Translations under genes and position numbers: made by a program
Source: Cadophora sp. MPI-SDFR-AT-0126
Taxonomy: Eukaryota > Ascomycota > Leotiomycetes > Helotiales > Ploettnerulaceae
Length of the DNA: 64,000 nt
Assembly (NCBI GenBank): GCA_020747065.1
Contig: JAGMVK010000008.1
Span: 806,001 to 870,000 of the forward strand
Reading direction: 5' to 3'
In this document: piece after piece, positions 56,786 through 64,000 of the stretch
How positions within the stretch are numbered: the stretch's first letter is position 1
How the letters are laid out: every line of letters starts with the position of its first letter
Notes under the pieces: model-generated
Seen by the model: only the letters and a program-made list of their open reading frames with translations
Told to the model about the DNA's origin: nothing
The model's database searches: none

Positions 56786-58996
56786 ATGCCCCTCTGCGCT
56801 CTTTGCGCAAAAATTGATCTCCCTAGGGTCTTCAAAGACCGCGAGCCCTCCAATCATGTCCCTCTTCATGGCCTTGCCCTCTCATCGCTGCGTGATTCTG
56901 CACCATCTTGTGATCTCTGCATGCTCTTCCTCTCGCTGGTTGACTTCCAGAGTTCGCATTTCCAGGGCTTCGATCCTTCGGTTCTTATATGCAGAATATA
57001 CCTGATGGATTATGGATCTATACATTCGCACAAGGACGGGAGAGCCGTCGATCCTATCAAGGGCGTTTTCTGGGCTGACCGTCACGAGGAACGGGTACCA
57101 AGGCTTATCGTCGACATTGACACCCCGGACCAGAGGATATATGGCAATCTCCCATGCGGATTACAGCAAAAAGTCCGCTTTGGAGCAACTGGAAGAGATG
57201 CAGTGCTGAGAGGTAGGATTGTGCAGCATGAGGTGGATATCGAGTTCATAAAAAGGTGGATTGGCATTTGTCACGATCATGATGATATTTGCCGACCTAG
57301 CAAGATGATGGACGAAGCCAAAGACCTAACTATCAGGGCTATTGATGTCGAAAATATGTGTATCGTGAATCTCCCTCGCGATGCAGAGTACTGTGTCCTC
57401 AGCTATGTTTGGGGAACGACCACTCAACTTCGTCTCCTTCAAGAGAATGTTGCAGACTTCTCGGCACCACATGGACTGCAGAATTACGTCCCGGAAATTC
57501 CGAAGACTATCTCAGATGCCATAGATTTTGCGAGACTGCTTGGGAATAGATATCTCTGGGTTGACGCTCTGTGCATTATTCAAGACGACCCCGCAGACCT
57601 TGCCGTCCAGATTCAGCACATGAATGATGTCTACGGGTGCGCTTCCCTGACGATTGTTGCCGCCTCTGGAACAGATTCGAACGCTGGTCTACCAGGGCTG
57701 TATCCTGGGTCGAGGAAGGTTTTGGTGATCGATGAGGAGATCGAAGGTGTACAGCTTGTCACAGGATTGCCAATATTTGCTTCTGCCGTCAATGCTTCTG
57801 TCTGTGAGTGCTGGAAAAGATGTTTTCTTTTGAAGACTTCGGAACAGCAATTGATTGCGCTCTCTATTCAATATGCCATTTTTTTAGATGAATTTTTTCA
57901 GTTTTGTTGCGGGATGTCATGATTTTTCCCTGGGATCACAGTTACTAAAATTCATATCTAATTTGCAACAGGGGAATCTCGAGGCTGGACCATGCAAGAG
58001 AAGGTTCTATCGAAACGACTCATTATCTTCACAGAGTACCAAGTATTCTACCACTGCAATTCAGCGACATGGTGCGAAGACGCTGTTTGGGAGCCTATGG
58101 ATCCCCGCTTCATGTTGCAACCCGGAACAGATACAATGTCGCCTCAGTTTACTCGTGTCTCTCTACCCAGCCGGAACCTCACTGGCCTTGGGAAATACGC
58201 ACATCTTGTTTCCGGATACCATGGAAGGAAACTCACGCATCAGACGGATGCACTGAATGCCTTCACCGGAGCTCTGACTGCGCTCAGTAAAGAATTGAAA
58301 ACTGCTTTCCTGTGGGGCATTCCAGAGTCTTCGTTCGACAGCTGCATCATCTGGCGTACGCCTTTTCACAATCCAGGTCTTAGGAGAGAGCAATTCCCGA
58401 GCTGGTCATGGTTGGGATGGAAAGCTGGCCCACTACTTGGGGATCTGGAATTTCCAGTTGTGATGGGAGGACATAGTGAGACGACTGCCGTTATACAGTG
58501 GCACCAAGTAACGGCAACTGGTGAGCAGAAGTTTTTTGGCAATGCAATCACACCATATCATGAGCTTCCGAGATTTCGTCAATCGCCTGGATACCCCGGA
58601 ATACCTGCCAAACACCTCCTTCGCTTCAGAGCTCAATCAGCTTTTCTTCCCGTCAGTCGGGAACCCGCTGAGGGCGAGACGAGTTTCAAAAGATACGGTT
58701 GCGAGTACTACGAAGTGGGAGTGGCCCAACCTGACGGAGAATATCAGAAGCTTGCTACAATATCCCTCAACAGTAGTTGGCGGGAAACTCAGCCGGACCA
58801 TCTGGAATTCATCATGATATGCTGGAGGAGGATGAAGAACCCTTGGGACTGGAAGGACAGTATAACTGGTGGTGACTTGATGCTCATTCAGACAACTGGA
58901 GATGTTTCGTTCCGCGTCCAAATGACGAAAGACATTGTGAACGGAGATCTGTGGATGAGTGCAAAGCCGGAATGGGGAGTTGTAACCTTGGCATGA
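56786..58996 (+). CDS. HET-domain (heterokaryon incompatibility) protein
   Basis: Two exons: 56786-57803 and 57972-58996 (680 residues); the 168-bp intron keeps frame and restores the HET motif. An N-terminal Cys motif (CALC at residues 4-7, CDLC near 49) precedes the HET domain, whose three blocks are present: 'YCVLSYVWGTTTQL' (from residue 202), 'RYLWVDALCIIQDDP', and 'WESRGWTMQEKVLSKRLIIF' across the splice. HET proteins trigger death of fused cells of unlike genotype and are a fungal self/non-self system; most are of unknown partner. The C-terminal 300 residues ('WSWLGWKAGPLLGDLEFPVV') are as usual for this subgroup. Earlier in-frame ATGs (56690, 56731) exist; MPLCALC was preferred. Confidence 0.85.
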
Positions 58997-60148
58997 AATC
59001 ATGTTGAGTCTTTCTGCGATTGTCACCACAGGATCGTTCTGAATATCACCACAACTACATTGAAGTGCGATCATTCAGTTGAGGAAGTGGGGTCCAGATA
59101 CAGCGAGTGACACTGGAGCTTGGATGCAATTGTTCTACGGAGGCAGTTTCATTCCTGCCACTTTGCGAGACCGATTTTCAGGCTCAACTTGTCCCGCGAT
59201 ACAGTCGGAATACTTCGTGGATATCCAATCAGTCTGACGAGCGTCTAGAGCATGTGGGAGCTGAGAATGCGCAGGACAATTATCGACGCGGACTATCTTC
59301 CTCCGGATCTTAATCGACACATCCAGATTCCCATTATCTGAGCATGGGAAAAAGTCCCAATTGCTATTCTAACTAAAGCTCGCCAAATTGATTCGCCAAA
59401 AGTGCGCAGCCACGAATACGCCTTCGAGCAGCATTTGTGTGTTAGACAAATAGACAGCCACGAACATTCTCTTCATTTCCCTATTCCAGCTCAAACATCT
59501 CTAAATTTCCACTAAAGCTTCTTCGCAGCCTCCATCAATCTTTCAAGACTGGGGGCTAGAGAACTTTCAGGCACCTCAACTGGACAATAAACCGCTGCGG
59601 CTGGACCTGCACGTTATTCATCGACATGCATCACAGCTGCAGTAGTTTCTCTCGCTTGGCAAGGGGGCCAACCAAATGGTGTGGGGTACAAAAACAAGCA
59701 CAACACAGGCTGTGCAGCTTATTTATAGGCGACTGATAAGGTACGTATCAGCTCGGTGCGGCCCGTATGGGATAAGCGAGGGACACAAGAGCCAATCTGA
59801 CAAGCTTCCAGAAGAGAGCTTCTTTCCTCTTTGCTGAAGCTCTACTTGCAGCGTGGGTATGCAGAGTCAGCAAACGAAAAGGCTCAGCCTTATTTTGCTG
59901 CACAGTTTGTGCATGAGATATACTATTGTTGAAGTATTGACAGTTGTGATGGCTGACTGTGTTGCTTTGGGGTTATGATGGGGGCAGGTTTAGAGCTCAG
60001 CTTTGGGGTCAAGCAGTCTCAGTTCTGTATATCCTTTCGAAAGGATGGAGTATATATCTTTGTCTGGAATCCTGCCAAAACAGTTATCAGACAACAAATA
60101 CCTCTTCAACAATCATTCAACGCCATTCATCAATAATCAATAATCACC
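58997..60148. other. Intergenic region with a TATA-like box
   Basis: 3' flank of the HET gene and promoter of the DUF7703-like gene. TATATAT lies at 60051-60057, about 95 bases before the start at 60149, with a plausible spacing for a core promoter. No other gene is seen. Confidence 0.5.
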
Positions 60149-61356
60149 ATGTCAGTTCACAACATTACCGTTCCTTATGTCGACGTGAAAGACTTCGACT
60201 GGGGTTTCAACAGAACTGGTCCTTTGCCATGGAATCAAACAGTCTGGTAAGTATTCTTCTACATGAGCCCAAGCCAAAACTTACATCTCAAAGGTCCATC
60301 CTCGCCGTGTTTACAGCTGTGCCGCTCTGGATGACAGTCGAACTCACCATCTGGGTTTTCTATGTCTTCCGTCGCTGGTCCGGCCTCTACTTCTGGAGTG
60401 TCCTGATCTGCACCTGGGGAGTGACTCTCCACGCCATCGGATTCATCCTCAAATTCTGCGTCCCATCATGCAACTGGATCGTCAGCACAACGCTTGCTGA
60501 AATCGGCTGGGTCTCAATGGTCACTGGCTTCTCCGTCGTCCTCTACTCTCGTCTCCATCTCGTCGTTCGCTCTGAACGTATCCTCAAATTTGTACTCATC
60601 ATGGTTATAACCGACGCCTTTCTCTTCCACGTCCCAACAATCGTCTTCCAATACGGCGTCTCCGCGAGCAAGAAAACACACGAGTACTACCTCCCGTTCA
60701 TGGCACCCATGGAGCGCGTCCAAGTCCTCGGGTTCTCCATCCAAGAAGTACTCATCTCCGCACTCTACATCTGGGCTACCCTCCGCATGCTGAAAGGCTC
60801 CTTCAACAAGAAGATCCGCAACACGATCATGTTCCTCATCTTAATCCAAGTCGTCGTCATCCTAGCAGACGTCATCGTCATCACGCTCGACTACTGCGAA
60901 TACTTCACCCTGAAAGCAGTCCTCCACTCCTTCGTCTACGCCTTCAAGCTCCAGCTCGAATTCGTCATCCTCAACCAATTCAAAGACGTGATCGCTAACG
61001 GCGGCATTGCGCCCCGAGGCCTCGAAGCCATGCAAGCCGAGCAGAACGACAATCTCTCTCCAACACCGCCGAGCAAACCTGCTGCGTCGCAGAAGAAATG
61101 GGGGAGCTTCATTACGATTGGACGAGTGGGAACGGTTGAGAGTGAGGGTAAGACTGAGGGGAGTGGGAGAGGGAGCGGATCGATTACTGTGAGGGGTGCG
61201 CAGACGCCGCCGCAGCCGGAGATTCAGGGCATGAGGTTGGATCCTGATCAGATCTCGCCGTATGTGGCGGGGCATACGGATACGCTGGATATTGAGAGGC
61301 AGTATCTGGGAGCTTGGGATAGACCGGATGGGAAGAGTGCTGGAAATATGGTTTGA
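60149..61356 (+). CDS. DUF7703-like seven-helix membrane protein
   Basis: Two exons: 60149-60246 and 60294-61356 (386 residues); the 47-bp intron keeps frame. The start is ATG in context CACCATG, a good match to fungal initiation. An N-terminal tail with N-glycosylation sequons (NIT, NRT, NQT) precedes about seven membrane stretches, for example 'SILAVFTAVPLWMTVELTIW', 'GLYFWSVLICTWGVTLHAI', 'IGWVSMVTGFSVVLYSRLHL', 'ILKFVLIMVITDAFLFHVP', 'FLILIQVVVILADVIVITLD'. A cytosolic tail of about 110 residues is Ser/Pro/Gly-rich. I recall this pattern as DUF7703; a receptor-like topology is likely but no ligand or function is known. Confidence 0.8.
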
Positions 61357-61878
61357 GCTTGTGTGGGAAGATACGGAGGAAGAGGAAAGAGTGGAGAGAG
61401 GGGGCGAGTTGTAATGTAATGTGTGGAATCGAAATGCGTGACGAGAATTGGAATAATGGATCTATATCTTCTAATTCATGTGTATCAGAATTGCCCTGGT
61501 ACATTTGACCATTTGAGAATTAAATATAAGACTAAAATACGAAAGCTCGCACCTACGTCGCTAAGCAGTGAGATGTCCCCGAACAGCTTTTGGACAACGG
61601 GCATTCGGATTGCTGGCACTCCCAATATCGTTTTTGAGGATTGGTGACACTCGACTTCTCAGTAGCCGGGACATAGACTGTGCACTGGATTTCAGCCCAT
61701 CAAAATTGCAGTCCCATATCACAGCGCGAATAAATGACAAAACGAAGTGCTTGAAAAGGTCAATTCAGATGCTCCTATATAAATGTCAGACCCATCCAGC
61801 CAACTCCAATCTGCCAATCAGACCCGCCAAAACCATTTTTGTGACCCGCAATCCAACAAAACCTCTTGCGAGGAACAT
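61357..61878. other. Convergent intergenic gap
   Basis: Lies between the 3' ends of the DUF7703-like gene and IMP dehydrogenase. No gene is supported; short frames only. Confidence 0.5.
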
Positions 61879-63701
61879 CTATGCATAAAGCTTCTTCTCA
61901 TAACTCTCCATGTTGACACCACCCTCCAATTGAGCGCTGGCAGTTCTCAACTCAAATCTAGTAGTACCATTCGCAACACTATCGTGCAGCTCAGCCAAAC
62001 TCTTTCTCCCGCAGTCTTGGAGGGAGTGCTTCAGTCCGGCAGCCAAATAAGGAACGAACTTGGTGACTGAACCTCGGTGGGCAACAGCTCCAGAGACACC
62101 TTGAGCAACGAGAACACTGTCACCCTCGGAGAAGTAACGAGCAGTTCCAGCATTGCTCTTTTGGCTGTCCTTGGCACCAGAACCAGCCTTCTTGTCTTGC
62201 ATAGCATCGATACTGCCCATGCCACGATAAGCCTTGACAAGCTTACCTTCGCGGCTGACGAAGGAAGTTCCTGGGGATTCGGTGGTTCCGGCAAGAAGAC
62301 CACCCATCATGATGGTAGTAGCACCCAATGCCAATCCCTTGACAATGTGACCTACGTTCTGAATGCCACCATCGGCCATGCAAGGCACGCCAAACTTGGC
62401 AGCGAAAGAGCTGACGTTGTAGACAGCAGCGGCTTGAGGACGACCAACAGCCATGACTTCTTGCGTGATGCAAGCACTGCCACTACCCATTCCAATTCGG
62501 AGACCATCAACACCAGCTGCGATGAGAGAAGCAGCTTGCTCGCGGGTAACAACGTTACCGCCAATAACATCCAATCCAGGGTACTTCTCCTTGATGTACT
62601 TGATCATCTCGATCTGGTACATGCTGTTTCCTTGACTACTATCCAAAATGACAATGTCCAATCCAGCATCGACCAGCTTTTGAAGACGGATTTTATCCTC
62701 TGGTCGGGTGCCAATGGCAGCAGCGCAGATAAGTTGCTTGGAGTCTGGGAGCTTGGAAGCCAATGGGAAATGAAGGTTCTTGGTCAAATCCGACCTGGAG
62801 ATCATGGAAACAAGGTTTCCTTGGGTATCAACGATTGGCAGCTTGCCTTTCTTGGACTTGGCAAGGATCTTGTTGGCTTCTAGGAGAGTGGTACCCGCAG
62901 CAGCGGTGACGAGATCGGTGACCATAACGGCAGATACGAGCTGGCTATCATCGTCCTCGAATTGGATGTCTCTGTTTGTGACGATTCCGACGAGCTTGGA
63001 CCCAAGTTTACCATTTTCTGTTCCTGGTTAGCAGATGCTCTGCCAACGGTACATTGAATCTGAAGTGCTGATTTGACTTTGTCATAAAGAGCATAGTTTA
63101 TTCCCCATGACCTTGCGGTCAATACGGATGAACGAAAGTTATTTGTAATTGGTAATAATCATGAAAGTCTGGTGTTTTGGAGTTTGGAGAGGCTGGTTGT
63201 CTTACCAGTAACTGGGAAACCACCGAAACCCCACTTCTCCTTCAAGGCCTTGACCTCTCCGACAGTGGTGTTACGGCTGAGCACAACGGGATCGAGGATA
63301 AAACCGTTCTCGAATCTCTTGACCTTCTGAACCATCTCGGCTTGCGCATCGGCAGAGCAATTATGGTGAATAACACCAAGGCCTCCCTGCAATGCCATAT
63401 GTGTAGCCATCTCGTGCTCCGTGACGGTGTCCATAGGGGAGGAGACAAACGGTGTCTTGAGGGAAATTCGCTTTGTGACTGGAGAATCGAGGACGACTTC
63501 GGAGGCAGCAAAGCCAATATAACCTGGGAGGACGAGAAAATCATTGTAAGTCAATCCACCGTGCTTCTTTGAGTCAAGCAAGGACTCGATATCCAGACCA
63601 TCGCGCTCCTCATATTCCTTGAGGACCTCGAGGGCCTTTGTGTGGTCAAGGATCTCGCTAGCGGGGCCAAAGTGCGACTTAACGCCGTTTGTGTGAGGCA
63701 T
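61879..63701 (-). CDS. Inosine-5'-monophosphate dehydrogenase
   Basis: Two exons: 63701-63206 and 63017-61879 (544 residues); the intron is 188 bp and keeps frame. IMPDH oxidises IMP to XMP with NAD+, the committed step of guanine nucleotide synthesis, and is the target of mycophenolic acid. Motifs in order: '[18 protein letters not shown]', '[16 protein letters not shown]', two CBS domains ('[16 protein letters not shown]' to '[17 protein letters not shown]'), '[18 protein letters not shown]' with catalytic Cys about 348, '[18 protein letters not shown]' (substrate binding), '[13 protein letters not shown]', and the mobile flap with '[10 protein letters not shown]'. The C-terminus '[10 protein letters not shown]' is the usual fungal end. 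It acts in the cytosol as a tetramer. The usual length is about 520-545 residues. Confidence 0.95.
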
Positions 63702-63847
63702 CTTGACAAGAGAAAAGTGGTGATTAGGAGAGCGGTGTAATTAATGAAGCAAGAGAGTCGACACGTAGTGGGCAAGGTGAGGTGGAAATGTATAGTCGAC
63801 GGGTTGAAGTTGCCTTCTCCCAAGTAAGAAGAAAAGAGGAAGAAGGG

Positions 63848-63857
63848 TTTCGCGAAA
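63848..63857. promoter_or_regulatory. TTTCGCGAAA palindrome upstream of IMP dehydrogenase
   Basis: A perfect 10-bp palindrome 147-156 bp before the IMPDH start. TTTCGCG is the core of E2F-type and fungal SBF/MBF-like sites that drive genes at the G1/S step. It fits a nucleotide-synthesis gene, but the assignment is by motif only. Confidence 0.5.
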
Positions 63858-64000
63858 TTTGATTTTTGGCGGTGGGGTTTGCCGCGCTAGGGATTAATGT
63901 TCTGCCGGCCGAAGCTTGGGTCTTTTGAGCTTAGCACCAGTAATACCAGGTCTAGCAGGTGAAGCAATTCTGGTACGCGGCTTTGCGCTTTTTATGAATG

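Noticed and set aside
1..64000. CRISPR arrays, tRNA or rRNA genes, transposon ends
   Set aside because: No regularly spaced direct repeats, no clear tRNA B-box with matching arms and no long terminal or inverted repeats were seen by eye; a computed search could still find a weak one.

Overview
This window is nuclear DNA of a filamentous ascomycete (Pezizomycotina; a leotiomycete-like fungus is the best guess, by inference only). The evidence is: introns of about 45-80 bp with GTAAGT-like donors and CTRAY branch points; a Zn2Cys6 regulator, a HET-domain protein, an RTA1 relic, a PL3 pectate lyase, an arrestin-like trafficking adaptor and a giant DUF3638/DUF3645-type protein; and no operon-like spacing. 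All gene models were built by hand, by checking splice-site phase against the open frames. No database search was possible, so DUF names are from memory.

Layout. 1.9-6.4 kb: an arrestin-like (ART) gene and a DUF7514-like RE/RD-rich protein, both plus. 8.0-10.2 kb: a minus-strand CCHC zinc-knuckle gene whose middle is a DTEDSVV repeat cut by phase-0 introns; its 3' flank carries six related small inverted repeats. 10.9-11.7 kb: unresolved exons. 12.4-13.6 kb: a secreted/membrane Cys-rich protein. 14.0-14.8 kb: a PL3 pectate lyase with a GC-AG intron. 17.0-19.3 kb: a BTB gene and a decayed BTB relative behind it. 20.4-22.7 kb: an MFS transporter. 23.8-26.2 kb: an M28B (NAALADase/transferrin-receptor-like) peptidase. 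27.2-27.9 kb: a small Pro/Gly/Tyr-rich protein. 28.5-29.4 kb: a broken RTA1 gene lacking TM6. 30.8-32.3 kb: a five-exon fungal gene of unknown role. 33.9-34.7 kb: a DUF7702-like membrane protein. 35.8-38.0 kb: a Zn2Cys6 regulator and a short BTB gene that converge and overlap by 8 bp. 38.6-40.9 kb: two divergent hypothetical genes. 41.2-44.1 kb: an F-box/2EXR-like gene and a gene with (ENEPQP) repeats that does not splice cleanly. 46.0-56.5 kb: a 12-exon gene for a protein of about 3,206 residues. 56.8-59.0 kb: a HET gene. 60.1-61.4 kb: a DUF7703-like membrane protein. 61.9-63.7 kb: IMP dehydrogenase.

The genes do not form one pathway; this is a normal fungal gene mix with an accessory flavour (HET, BTB, pectate lyase, broken RTA1). 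The least explained signals are the intron-split DTEDSVV array together with the six covarying hairpin-like inverted repeats in the 3' flank of the same gene.
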